Positions 41,487-49,272 of a stretch of DNA of 58,842 nt are shown in pieces. The notes under the pieces were generated by a model. It saw nothing but the letters and a program-made list of their open reading frames with translations. It did not search any database and had not been told where the DNA came from. Origin of the DNA: Kocuria sp. (GTDB lineage Bacteria; Actinomycetota; Actinomycetes; Actinomycetales; Micrococcaceae); contig JAKDJD010000015.1 in NCBI GenBank assembly GCA_030454085.1, positions 1 through 58,842 of the forward strand, given 5' to 3'. Made by a program: the position numbers and the translations under genes. The stretch's first letter is position 1. Every line of letters begins with the position of its first letter.

Positions 41487-42379
41487 ACCAAGGTCTTCTC
41501 CGGGACGTCCGTCGCGAGCGGCTCTCGCCTCGCGCCCAGACGATCGATCGCCCGGCGCACCAGACCCTCGCGCGGGGCGAGGAGGTACACCACCGCGAAG
41601 ATCGAGCCCTGACACAGCACTACGGACCCGCCGGAGGAAATGTCCAGGTAGTAACTGAGGTAGAGACCGACCAGCGACCCGATCACGGACACGGACGGTG
41701 CGATCCACAGCATTCGCGACATCCTCTGGCTCAACAGGCGCGCAGTGGACCCGGGGACCACGAGCATCGCGACCACCAGCACCACCCCGACGGCCTGGAG
41801 GGCGACGACGCATGTCAACGCGAGGACACCCAAGAGGATCGATCCAAGAAATCTTGGGCTCAGCCCAATGGTCCGCACATGGCCCGGGTCGAACGCGAAC
41901 AGCGTCAGGTCCTTGCGCTTGAACAACAGCACCGCAAGGCACAGAGCCACCAGGACGACCACTTGGGTCAGATCCGCAGGGGAAACCCCCAGAAGATTTC
42001 CGAAGATGATGTGGTTCAGGTCCACCTGGGACGGAGTGACCGAGACAAGAACCAGTCCCAGGGCGAACAAGGTCGTGAACACGATGCCGATGGCGGCGTC
42101 CTCCTTGACCCGGCTGGTTGCCCTGACTCCACCGATCAAGGCGACAGCGAGCACGCCGAAGATCGAGGCACCGACCGCGAACGGCCACCCCAGCGCGTAA
42201 GCCAGCACGACGCCCGGGAGCACCGCGTGCGAGACGGCATCCCCCAGGAGCGACCAGCCCGTCAGCACGAGCCAGCAGGAGAGGACGGCGCAGAGGATGG
42301 CCGCCAACAGGGTCGCCACGATCGCCCGCACCATGAAGCCGTATTCGAGGGGTTGGATGATCAGTTCCAGCAGGTTCAT
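41483..42379 (-). CDS. Manganese/zinc-type ABC transporter permease
   Basis: This 298-residue ABC-3 family permease has about eight membrane helices, including SWLVLTGWSLLGDAVSHAVLPG, the conserved segment of the MntB/ZnuB group. It is third in a three-gene operon. Its ATG overlaps the ATPase stop as ATGA, and its stop overlaps that of the convergent regulator. It forms the membrane pore for metal imported by the neighbouring binding protein. Confidence 0.92.
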   Translation of the reverse strand: MNLLELIIQPLEYGFMVRAIVATLLAAILCAVLSCWLVLTGWSLLGDAVSHAVLPGVVLAYALGWPFAVGASIFGVLAVALIGGVRATSRVKEDAAIGIVFTTLFALGLVLVSVTPSQVDLNHIIFGNLLGVSPADLTQVVVLVALCLAVLLFKRKDLTLFAFDPGHVRTIGLSPRFLGSILLGVLALTCVVALQAVGVVLVVAMLVVPGSTARLLSQRMSRMLWIAPSVSVIGSLVGLYLSYYLDISSGGSVVLCQGSIFAVVYLLAPREGLVRRAIDRLGARREPLATDVPEKTLV

Positions 42380-43149
42380 TGTCCGCCTCCAAACGCCAGA
42401 GCAAGGTTCTCCGGTTCCAAAACGCTCACGGGAGTCCCTTGGTAGACCACTCGACCGCGCAGCAGGACGGCACTGTCGGCGAGACGGCCGATGTTTTCGA
42501 TGTCGTGCACCGTGATGAGCACGGCGACGCCCTCCGAGGCGAGATCACGCAGGACGCGAATCATCGTGGAGGCCGAGACCGTATCCACGCCTGCGAAGGG
42601 TTCGTCGAGCAACAGCACCCGTGCCTGCTGCGCAAGCGCCCGAGCCAAGAACGCGCGTTTCTTCTGCCCACCGGACAATTGACCGATTTGCCGGTCCGCG
42701 AGCTCGGTCAGGCCCACGGTCCGAATCGCGCCTTCCACGAGGTCCTTGTCCTCTCGGCACGGCCTTCGGCTGGGGCCCATGACTCCGTATCTGCCCATGA
42801 GGACGACGTCGCGCACGGAAACGGGAAAATCCCAGTCCACCGACTCGGCCTGCGGCATGTACCCAAGGATTCCGGCTCGCTGGGCCTGCTTCGTGCTCTG
42901 TCCCTCGATCCTCACGGTTCCGGCGGTAGGCCTGACAGCCCCCGAGATGGCCTTGAACAGGGTCGACTTGCCGGAGCCGTTCATCCCGAGCACCGCGCAC
43001 ACGTTGCCTGCGTCGACCCTCAGGTTCACATCGCTCAAAGCGCGAAGGTTTCCGTAGTCCACACTGAGGTCCTTGATCAAAAGCGCTGCCTCGGTGTTGC
43101 CTTGTCGATTGTCCTCTGTGCGTGGATCTTGCTGAGTCCGAATCCTCAT
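42376..43149 (-). CDS. Manganese/zinc-type ABC transporter ATP-binding protein
   Basis: This 257-residue ABC ATPase has Walker A GMNGSGKST (55-63), signature LSGGQ (158-162), Walker B LLLDEP and switch His in TVHDIEN. MPQAESVDWDFPVSVRDVV is typical of the Mn/Zn group. Its ATG overlaps the stop of the binding-protein gene as ATGA, and its stop overlaps the permease ATG, so the three genes are translationally coupled. Confidence 0.93.
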   Translation of the reverse strand: MRIRTQQDPRTEDNRQGNTEAALLIKDLSVDYGNLRALSDVNLRVDAGNVCAVLGMNGSGKSTLFKAISGAVRPTAGTVRIEGQSTKQAQRAGILGYMPQAESVDWDFPVSVRDVVLMGRYGVMGPSRRPCREDKDLVEGAIRTVGLTELADRQIGQLSGGQKKRAFLARALAQQARVLLLDEPFAGVDTVSASTMIRVLRDLASEGVAVLITVHDIENIGRLADSAVLLRGRVVYQGTPVSVLEPENLALAFGGGQ

Positions 43150-44129
43150 TGCGGGTTGTCACCGGACAAGGCCTTGGCGATGGTGTCGGTATCGTACTTC
43201 AGGAGATCCAAATACGTCGGCACGGGCCCTCCGGATTCCGAGAGGGAATCCACGTACAAAGTTCCTCCGTCAACGGCTCCCGAGGAACGGACCACTTGTT
43301 GCATCGTCTTGTCGGAGACCGTGGACTCACAGAACACTGCGGGAATGTGGCTTGCCTTCACGTCCTCGGTAATCGCGGAAACGCGCTGTGCCGAAGGTTC
43401 GGCGTCGGAGTTGACACCCCACAGGTACTTTTCCTTGAGACCTGCGTCCTGGGCCAGATAGGAGAAGGCGCCCTCACAGGTCACCAAGGTCCGCTGCTCC
43501 TCAGGGATCTGGTGCAAACGATCCGTGAGTTGGCCGTGGATCGCCTGCAACCTCCTCTTGTAGTCTTCCGCGTTCTTTCGGAAGTCGTTCTTGTGTCCGG
43601 GGTCCAGTTCGCCCAGGGCCTTCTCGATGTTGTCCACGTAGGTCTGTCCGGCCACCGGACTCATCCACGCGTGCGGGTTCGGTGCGCCGCTGCCCTCGCC
43701 TTCCGCGATGTCGATGGGCTGCACTCCGTCAGATACCGTCGCCTTGGGCGCCTTCGAATCCTGGGTGAACTTCTCGAACCACGCCTCGAGATTCATCCCG
43801 TTCTCGAGGATCAGATCCGCCGTTGAGGCTTTCTTGATGTCCTCCGGGGTCGGTTCGTATTCGTGGATCTCCGCGCCTGGTTTGGTGATCGATTCGACCC
43901 GGACGTGGTCGCCGGCGACACTCTGCGCCATGTCGGCCAGAACTGTGAACGTGGTCAGCACCGTCGGCTTGTCATCTTTGCCGGATGCGGGCTGTTCGCC
44001 GGCCGAGCACGAGGCGACCAGCAACGGAATCGTGAACAGCGCGGCAATGCGCGCGATGGATTTCCCCGATGTACGACGACGCCCGGTCCCTGCGTCGCCG
44101 CAAGCACAAGAAGAACGGTCTTCGGTCAT
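43146..44129 (-). CDS. Metal ABC transporter substrate-binding lipoprotein (probably manganese)
   Basis: This 327-residue cluster A-I binding protein is exported and lipid-anchored, with lipobox LVAS-C41 after a hydrophobic stretch. The four expected metal ligands are H89 (AEIHEYEP), H153 (NPHAWMS), E219 (TCEGAF) and D294 (YVDSLS). His-His-Glu-Asp is the manganese-type set (PsaA/MntC), not the three-His zinc set. The ATG at 44129 has aaagggg 5 nt upstream. It is the first gene of the operon. Confidence 0.92.
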   Translation of the reverse strand: MTEDRSSCACGDAGTGRRRTSGKSIARIAALFTIPLLVASCSAGEQPASGKDDKPTVLTTFTVLADMAQSVAGDHVRVESITKPGAEIHEYEPTPEDIKKASTADLILENGMNLEAWFEKFTQDSKAPKATVSDGVQPIDIAEGEGSGAPNPHAWMSPVAGQTYVDNIEKALGELDPGHKNDFRKNAEDYKRRLQAIHGQLTDRLHQIPEEQRTLVTCEGAFSYLAQDAGLKEKYLWGVNSDAEPSAQRVSAITEDVKASHIPAVFCESTVSDKTMQQVVRSSGAVDGGTLYVDSLSESGGPVPTYLDLLKYDTDTIAKALSGDNPQ

Positions 44130-44209
44130 AGTGGCCCCTTTGCCTCTCATGGGTTCGGTGGGAGGGCGGGTGAGCGGCACCAAGGAACGGAAGCTGGATC
44201 GTCATCAAG

Positions 44210-44227
44210 GGGTACCCCGGGATACCC
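44210..44227. promoter_or_regulatory. 18-bp near-palindrome before the metal ABC operon
   Basis: gggtaccccgggataccc is symmetrical at 16 of 18 positions. It lies just downstream of a TATGAT -10 candidate (44242-44247, minus strand) and about 80 bases before the binding-protein start. It is a candidate operator for the nearby DtxR/MntR-type repressor. Confidence 0.45.
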
Positions 44228-44546
44228 ACCCGCCTCCGACCATCATATGTACGCCCAGCCGTAGTTTCTAGTTCCGCTGGACAAATTTATATGTATTTCG
44301 AGCCCGAAACGTTTTGGGATCAGGCGCCTGGACTGGGTTCAACCCAAGCTTTCGGACACGAGAACGTCTGAGGTAGTCCGCCAATACGGCATGCCGGCGG
44401 ACCGTGTGAATGCACGTGTGGCCGCGTCTATTGCATGGTGTCGATGCCGTGGCCCCTGAGGCTATGCCTTCGAAGGGTGCCAGTACGGCCCGGAGGCCAC
44501 AACGCTTCCTGTCCGCCGATGGATGGTCTGGAAGAGTAGCGGACAC

Positions 44547-44584
44547 AAAAAAAGTTGCCCCGCCGAATGGCGAGGCAACTTTTT
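44547..44584 (-). terminator. Intrinsic terminator of tRNA-Ala copy 1
   Basis: An 11-bp stem aaaaagttgcc / ggcaacttttt with an inner cgcc / ggcg hairpin is followed on the minus strand by a T7 tract. Confidence 0.85.
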
Positions 44585-44593
44585 CGTATGAAG

Positions 44594-44666
44594 TGGAGCT
44601 GAGGGGACTCGAACCCCTGACCCTCTGCATGCCATGCAGATGCGCTACCAGCTGCGCCACAGCCCC
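44594..44666 (-). tRNA. tRNA-Ala (anticodon GGC), copy 1
   Basis: This 73-nt cloverleaf on the minus strand has an acceptor stem GGGGCTG / CAGCTCC with the G3:U70 wobble that identifies tRNA-Ala. The anticodon loop is ATGGCAT (GGC), the T-loop region is GGTTCGAGTCC and the discriminator is A. CCA is not encoded. It is identical in sequence to the copy at 45142-45214. Confidence 0.97.
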
Positions 44667-44730
44667 AAGAACTTTTATAGCCTACCAGACCCCGCCGCCG
44701 GACGCCGAATCCGACGGCGGTGCGCAGGCG

Positions 44731-45015
44731 TCATCCCAGGTCGACAACCTCGAATTCGAGCATTCCCTCGGACGTGGACACCGTCGACTCAGGATTCCGC
44801 GGCTGCCGCTGGGCGGCCCAAGCACGGAAGCTTTCTTCATCGGCCCACCGCGTCAGCACGAAATATTCGGTCTGTCCGCCGGCAGGACGCAGAAGTTCGA
44901 ACCCCTCGAAACCCGGAGCTGAATCGACCGAATGCTTGCGCGCGGCGAACCGGCGCTCCAACTCCTCGTTGGCGCCTGAGGGGACGGACAGCTTGTTGAT
45001 CTTGACGACGGTCAT
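44731..45015 (-). CDS. Heme-degrading monooxygenase-like ABM protein (MhuD family), atypical
   Basis: This 94-residue ferredoxin-fold protein of the antibiotic-biosynthesis-monooxygenase superfamily closely follows mycobacterial MhuD. VVKIN with N7, ERRFAARKHSVDSAPGFEGF, ELLRP, and the catalytic W66 in FRAWA align, numbering included. After W66 the loop that carries heme-ligand H75 in MhuD is replaced by a shorter QRQPRNPESTVSTSE with no histidine. Heme degradation is therefore doubtful. The ATG at 45015 has aaggag 8 nt upstream. It lies between the two tRNA-Ala genes on their strand. Confidence 0.8.
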   Translation of the reverse strand: MTVVKINKLSVPSGANEELERRFAARKHSVDSAPGFEGFELLRPAGGQTEYFVLTRWADEESFRAWAAQRQPRNPESTVSTSEGMLEFEVVDLG

Positions 45016-45081
45016 CGACACTCTCCTTACTCACGATGGTTCGTATTCTAGGCCACGGTGCCCGATCGATGCCGAACCAAC

Positions 45082-45129
45082 AAAAAAATCCGGATCCCCG
45101 GCCATCATCGAAATGGCCAAGGATCCGGA
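45082..45129 (-). terminator. Intrinsic terminator of tRNA-Ala copy 2
   Basis: The arms 45089-45104 and 45114-45129 form a long stem with one internal 2x2 mismatch. A T7 tract (complement of 45082-45088) follows on the minus strand. Confidence 0.8.
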
Positions 45130-45141
45130 CCTTGTCATGAG

Positions 45142-45214
45142 TGGAGCTGAGGGGACTCGAACCCCTGACCCTCTGCATGCCATGCAGATGCGCTACCAGC
45201 TGCGCCACAGCCCC
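45142..45214 (-). tRNA. tRNA-Ala (anticodon GGC), copy 2
   Basis: This 73-nt tRNA on the minus strand is identical to the copy at 44594-44666: G3:U70 pair, GGC anticodon, no encoded CCA. It lies about 125 bases after rsfS in the same orientation and has its own terminator. Confidence 0.97.
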
Positions 45215-45339
45215 ATGCAAACATTGAAACCAATGTTTCTACCGCCGCCCCTCGAGGCAACTCCTCTACTATACGAGCACGCCGGGGCGGGGCGCAAACC
45301 GACGTACGGTGATCTGCCCCACCCTGCGGCCCGTCGGTG

Positions 45340-45765
45340 CTAGGACCTCGGTTCCGGCGCCAATTCGCTGGCGTCCGGCAGTTCGTCCACTTCTTCGACC
45401 TCGCCCTCGACGTCGAGCGGGATGCGCGGCGCCTCCGCCCACAGTCGGTCCAGGGCGTAGAATTCTCGTTCCTCCTGATGCTGAACATGAACCACGATGT
45501 CGGCGAAATCGAGGAGAACCCACCGACCACCCGACTTGCCTTCGCGGCGCAATGGCTTCAGATCGAGCTGCTCCCTCAGCTGCGTCTCGATTTCGTCGAC
45601 GATCGCGTCGACCAGGCGCTCATTCGACGCCGAGACGACAAGGAAGCCGTCGATGAGCCCCATGGTCTCGGAGACATCGTAAGCATTGAGCTGGGTCCCC
45701 TGTTTGGATTCCGCGGCCCGAGCCGCAAGCCTGATGGCTTCGACGGATTCTTGTGTTGCGGTCAT
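45340..45765 (-). CDS. rsfS: Ribosome silencing factor RsfS
   Basis: This 141-residue RsfS (Iojap) homolog binds ribosomal protein L14 and blocks subunit joining when nutrients are scarce. DGFLVVSASNERLVDAIVDEIE and GRWVLLDFADIVVHVQHQEEREFYALDRLW are the core family segments. The acidic C-terminal tail (about 120-141) is extra. It is downstream of nadD and a membrane protein gene, the usual actinobacterial order. Confidence 0.95.
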   Translation of the reverse strand: MTATQESVEAIRLAARAAESKQGTQLNAYDVSETMGLIDGFLVVSASNERLVDAIVDEIETQLREQLDLKPLRREGKSGGRWVLLDFADIVVHVQHQEEREFYALDRLWAEAPRIPLDVEGEVEEVDELPDASELAPEPRS

Positions 45766-45797
45766 GGTGTCCTTTCGGAACGAGTAGTGCGGCAGGC

Positions 45798-46646
45798 TCA
45801 GAGCAGGAAGACGATTCCCAGAACAATGGCCGCCACGAGAAGGAGAAGAAGAAGTGTGATCAGGGCGATCCGGCCACCGGATTTCGGCGCCTTCCGGTCC
45901 ATCCCGGAGAGGTCCAAGCCGTGCGCATCGACTGCACGCACCGGCTTCGCGTTCGCCGTTTCAGGGTCCGGCGCGGAATCCTGATCTGTGGGGGCCGCCC
46001 CCGGTCGGCTCGTTGTGGTTGTCGGTGAAGGCTCCGGGGCGACGGTCGAAGCCTCGGCGTCCGTGACATGGGACGTCGAATTGGCAACCGACGACGTCGA
46101 CGGGGCCTCCTGGACCACCGGCAGCTCTCCTGAAAGCACAGTGTCCGAGGCCGCCGTGCTGGCCGGTCCGAGCACCACGGGAACTCCCATGGTCACCGGG
46201 CCCAGGACGTGTTCGTCGTAGTCCCTCTTGACGTCCGTGCTGCTGAACCCGGACAGATGCGCCGGGTTGATGGACAAGGCCGGGGTGTCCGCGACGCTCC
46301 CGGACTCCCCCAGAATGTGCCTCTGAACGGCGTTGAGCACGTCCTCTTCCTGGAACTTCACTGTCGACGCATCGGCGTCGATGAAAGCATCGAATTCCGC
46401 CTGTTCGCCCAGCTCGATGAACTCGCCCTGGTCTTCCAGAGTGTCCGACAGCGCCTGGAACCGTTTCTGGATCTCCAAAACGTCTGGTGCCGGCTCCTGG
46501 ACCGGTACCACGGGCGTACCCTGGGCGTGGAGCGGCGGCTCTCCCCTGAGTTCTGACAACTGGTCGCGACGGTACCGGGCCAGACGCCTCGGCCCATAGG
46601 GCTCCGGCGGGGGTGGAACCCGTGTTCCGTCCTCCGCAACGTACAC
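45798..46646 (-). CDS. Hypothetical protein with C-terminal membrane anchor
   Basis: This 282-residue protein of unknown function lies between nadD and rsfS. The N-terminal part is Pro/Arg-rich (VPPPPEPYGPRRLARYRR). A conserved-looking acidic segment lies at about 55-110. A low-complexity Ser/Thr/Pro/Ala stretch covers about 165-245. A single hydrophobic helix ends the protein (IALITLLLLLLVAAIVLGIVFLL, about 260-282), so it is probably tail-anchored. The GTG at 46646 has no ribosome site. An in-frame CTG at 46697 does (aaggag, 6 nt), which would add 17 residues. Confidence 0.75.
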   Translation of the reverse strand: MYVAEDGTRVPPPPEPYGPRRLARYRRDQLSELRGEPPLHAQGTPVVPVQEPAPDVLEIQKRFQALSDTLEDQGEFIELGEQAEFDAFIDADASTVKFQEEDVLNAVQRHILGESGSVADTPALSINPAHLSGFSSTDVKRDYDEHVLGPVTMGVPVVLGPASTAASDTVLSGELPVVQEAPSTSSVANSTSHVTDAEASTVAPEPSPTTTTSRPGAAPTDQDSAPDPETANAKPVRAVDAHGLDLSGMDRKAPKSGGRIALITLLLLLLVAAIVLGIVFLL

Positions 46647-46732
46647 CTTGTCCGGATCCGCGTACAGATCGGTCGTGGTGGGGATATTGCTATTCAGCTG
46701 AAACTCCTTGACGTATGCGCTCGCCGCGCACT

Positions 46733-47473
46733 CTACCGTGCTGTTCCCGAGTCTACCGGGGTTGGCCCGTTTTCGTGTTCCTTGGGCAAGCGGTCGGGAT
46801 TCCTTCGCCCATCGTCCCCGTCGTCGTCCTCGTGCGGATCATACAGGTCGTACTTGTTGATGTACTGGACGACCCCGTCCGGGACCAAGTACCACACCGG
46901 TTTTCCGGCGGCCGAACGACGCCGCACGTCCGTTGACGATATCGCCATGGCCGGGACCTCGAGCAGTCCCACCCCTTCACCGCGGTACGGTGCGGCAAGC
47001 TCGTGCCCGGGACGTGTCACCCCCACGAAGTAGGCCAGGTCCCACATCTCGGATACGTCCTTCCAGGATAGGACCTGAGCCATGGCGTCGGCGCCGGTGA
47101 TGAAGAACAGGTCCGCTTTCGGCCTCAGGTGGCGGAGATCCCTCAGCGTATCGATGGTGTACGTCGGACCCGGCCGATCGATGTCCACCCGGGAGACGGT
47201 AAATCGCGGATTCGACGCCGTGGCGACGACGGTCATGAGGTACCTGTGCTCCGCCGCGGAAACCCGCTTGTCTGCCTTCTGCCACGGTTGGCCGGTGGGA
47301 ACGAAGACCACTTCATCAAGGTCGAAGACGGATGCGACCTCGCTCGCGGCCACCAAGTGGCCATGATGAATCGGATCGAAGGTACCGCCCATGACTCCGA
47401 GGCGTGTGCGGCCCGGACGCCGTGGTGGAACGGTCAACCCGTCTTGGGTCGTGGCTTTGAGCTGGGGATTCAT
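46733..47473 (-). CDS. nadD: Nicotinate-nucleotide adenylyltransferase
   Basis: NadD adenylates nicotinic acid mononucleotide in NAD synthesis. The nucleotidyltransferase loop [15 protein letters not shown] is intact, with the HxGH motif in [12 protein letters not shown] near the C-terminal third is the ISSTxxR motif. A hydrophilic tail of about 35 Asp/Arg/Pro-rich residues (from DPHEDDDG) extends beyond the usual end. The ATG at 47473 and a GTG at 47485 are both possible; neither has a clear ribosome site. Confidence 0.94.
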   Translation of the reverse strand: MNPQLKATTQDGLTVPPRRPGRTRLGVMGGTFDPIHHGHLVAASEVASVFDLDEVVFVPTGQPWQKADKRVSAAEHRYLMTVVATASNPRFTVSRVDIDRPGPTYTIDTLRDLRHLRPKADLFFITGADAMAQVLSWKDVSEMWDLAYFVGVTRPGHELAAPYRGEGVGLLEVPAMAISSTDVRRRSAAGKPVWYLVPDGVVQYINKYDLYDPHEDDDGDDGRRNPDRLPKEHENGPTPVDSGTAR

Positions 47474-47540
47474 GAGATACGACACCGGGGCCGCACGCGG
47501 AGAAACACCCGCGTGGGCCCCGCCCTCCTCGGACCGCCGA

Positions 47541-47780
47541 CTAGCGGTGATGCTTTTCGGTGTACTGGGTCATAGCGTCCTGCTCCTCAGGAGAGAGCTC
47601 CGAGGGGTTGGTGAGACCGTCGCGCCGAATGCCTCGACCGGAGAAGGAGACGACCACGATCATCAGCAACAGGAATGCGACGAAAAAGATCACGGCCACC
47701 AGCCAGTGCGGGATGCCGAGATCGTAACCGGCGCTTTCTTCCGCTACGGGCGCGGCGGCCAGAATGGCTGAGCTGAGCAT
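47541..47780 (-). CDS. Small single-pass membrane protein of unknown function
   Basis: This 79-residue protein has one clear membrane helix ([21 protein letters not shown], about 26-46) and a hydrophilic, probably cytoplasmic tail ([18 protein letters not shown]). The ATG at 47780 has gaaggg about 10 nt upstream. It sits between proA and nadD on the same strand, suggesting co-transcription. I do not recognise a family function. Confidence 0.8.
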   Translation of the reverse strand: MLSSAILAAAPVAEESAGYDLGIPHWLVAVIFFVAFLLLMIVVVSFSGRGIRRDGLTNPSELSPEEQDAMTQYTEKHHR

Positions 47781-47855
47781 ATTCCTTGGTCCCTTCCGAC
47801 GGTTGGCCCGTGGCCGCCGCCGTTTGTATCCGGTGCGATGAAGTCGTCCACCAGT

Positions 47856-49163
47856 TTAGCCCCTCGTGTGGCCTTGTCCTCGCACGACCCATTGTGAGGA
47901 CGTCAACTGCGCGAGGCCCATCGGCCCACGGGCGTGAAGCTTCTGGGTGGAGATCCCGACCTCGGCTCCCAGACCGAGCTCGCCGCCGTCGGTGAAACGC
48001 GTCGAGGCATTGACCATCACGGTCGCGGAATCCACCTCGGAGACGAAAGCGTCCGCCTTCGACAGGTCGTTGGTGATGATCAGCTCGGTGTGACCGGTCG
48101 AGTACGTCCTGATGTGATCCAGGGCCTGGTCCATCGAGTCCACCACACGGACCGACATGTCGAGGGCCAGGCTCTCGGAGTCCCAATCGTCTGATTGCGC
48201 CGCGACCACCTGTTCGGAGAGTCCGCCGGCCAATTCCGCGGCATCTTCGTCCACGTGAAGACGAACGCCGGCGTCGAGCAATCCCTGCAGCACCGAGCGG
48301 GCCGCAGGAGCATCGCGCTGGATCAATAGGGTTTCCGCGGAGTTGCAGGCCGAGGGGCGATGGACCTTGGAATTGACGACCAACGGTACGGCTTGTTCCT
48401 CGGTCGCGGTGCTGTCCAGGTAAATATGGACGTTGCCCTCACCGGTTTCGATGACGGGCACCCTGGCGTTGTTCACGACCGACTGGATCAGGTTTCCACC
48501 GCCGCGTGGAATCAACACGTCCACCTTGCCTCGGGCGAGCATGAGGGCGTTGGCCCCGTCGCGGCCGAATTCATCGACCGTCTGCACGCAATCCATGGGG
48601 AATCCGGCGGAGTCCAGGGCATCACGGATAATGCCAACCAAAGTCTTGTTGGTCTCCAATGCAGCCGATCCCCCGCGCAACATGGCGGCATTCCCGGATT
48701 TCAGGGCGAGGCCTGCAATATCCACCGTGACGTTGGGGCGTGCCTCGTAGATCGCCCCGACGACGCCGAGCGGGACCCTGACGCGGGAGACTCGGAGGCC
48801 GTTCGGGAGCGTCTGGCCGTCCAGGATCTCGCCGATCGGGTCCACCTGAGACGCCAAGTTGTGCAGGGCGTCGATGAGGCCGTCGATGCGTTCATCGGTC
48901 AGGGTCAGCCGATCCACCAGGTTCTCGGCCAAGCCCTTGTCCTTGCCGCGCGAAACGTCCGACGCATTCGAACGCAGAATGACCTCGCGTTGCGCATCGA
49001 TGGCCTCGGCGATCCGCTGGAGGGCTCGATCCTTGCGACTCCGATCGGCCGTTGCGAGAGCGCGCGACGCCGTGCGGGCGTCATCGGCCATCGCAGTCAC
49101 GGCGGACTGGATGTCTTCCGGAACGGAAAAGGCGGACTGGTTTGCCTGTGCGTTTTGGCTCAT
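47856..49163 (-). CDS. proA: Gamma-glutamyl phosphate reductase
   Basis: The second step of proline synthesis: NADPH-dependent reduction of glutamyl-5-phosphate. It is 435 residues from ATG 49163. The aldehyde-dehydrogenase-fold catalytic Cys is in VHRPSACNSAETLL. YEARPNVTVDIAGL and the late FTDGGELGLGAEVGIS are conserved. It lies about 110 bases after proB. A TACAGT hexamer 7 nt before the ATG suggests a leaderless promoter of its own. Confidence 0.96.
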   Translation of the reverse strand: MSQNAQANQSAFSVPEDIQSAVTAMADDARTASRALATADRSRKDRALQRIAEAIDAQREVILRSNASDVSRGKDKGLAENLVDRLTLTDERIDGLIDALHNLASQVDPIGEILDGQTLPNGLRVSRVRVPLGVVGAIYEARPNVTVDIAGLALKSGNAAMLRGGSAALETNKTLVGIIRDALDSAGFPMDCVQTVDEFGRDGANALMLARGKVDVLIPRGGGNLIQSVVNNARVPVIETGEGNVHIYLDSTATEEQAVPLVVNSKVHRPSACNSAETLLIQRDAPAARSVLQGLLDAGVRLHVDEDAAELAGGLSEQVVAAQSDDWDSESLALDMSVRVVDSMDQALDHIRTYSTGHTELIITNDLSKADAFVSEVDSATVMVNASTRFTDGGELGLGAEVGISTQKLHARGPMGLAQLTSSQWVVRGQGHTRG

Positions 49164-49170
49164 GAATCCC

Positions 49171-49176
49171 ACTGTA
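49171..49176 (-). promoter_or_regulatory. Candidate -10 of a leaderless transcript (proA)
   Basis: On the minus strand TACAGT ends 7 nt before the proA ATG at 49163. No Shine-Dalgarno sequence is present between them. Confidence 0.35.
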
Positions 49177-49272
49177 GCGGGAGCGCCGCACAGTTTCAGC
49201 CGTCCGGACCACTGCGGACATCTGTCCGTTCAGCGGCAGGCCGTCGAACCGGAAGACACCGCCGCGACCGCC

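Larger units (their letters stand above)
44130..44593. other. Region between the metal ABC operon and the first tRNA-Ala
   Basis: This 464-base stretch holds the promoter side of the ABC operon (TATGAT on the minus strand, 44242-44247, and a near-palindrome at 44210-44227) and the tRNA terminator at 44547-44584. The middle (about 44250-44545) is relatively A/T-rich at first. It contains a gtccgcc / ggcggac inverted repeat at 44376-44402, and no credible gene or integrase remnant that I can recognise. Confidence 0.45.

Noticed and set aside
40944..42404. 486-codon minus-strand frame overlapping the permease and antisense to mntR
   Set aside because: It spans two convincing genes in other frames and its translation is a Gly/Arg/Pro-rich shadow.
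44268..44660. Minus-strand frame starting inside tRNA-Ala copy 1
   Set aside because: Its first residues are a translation of the tRNA itself and it crosses the terminator; the same artefact recurs at the second tRNA.
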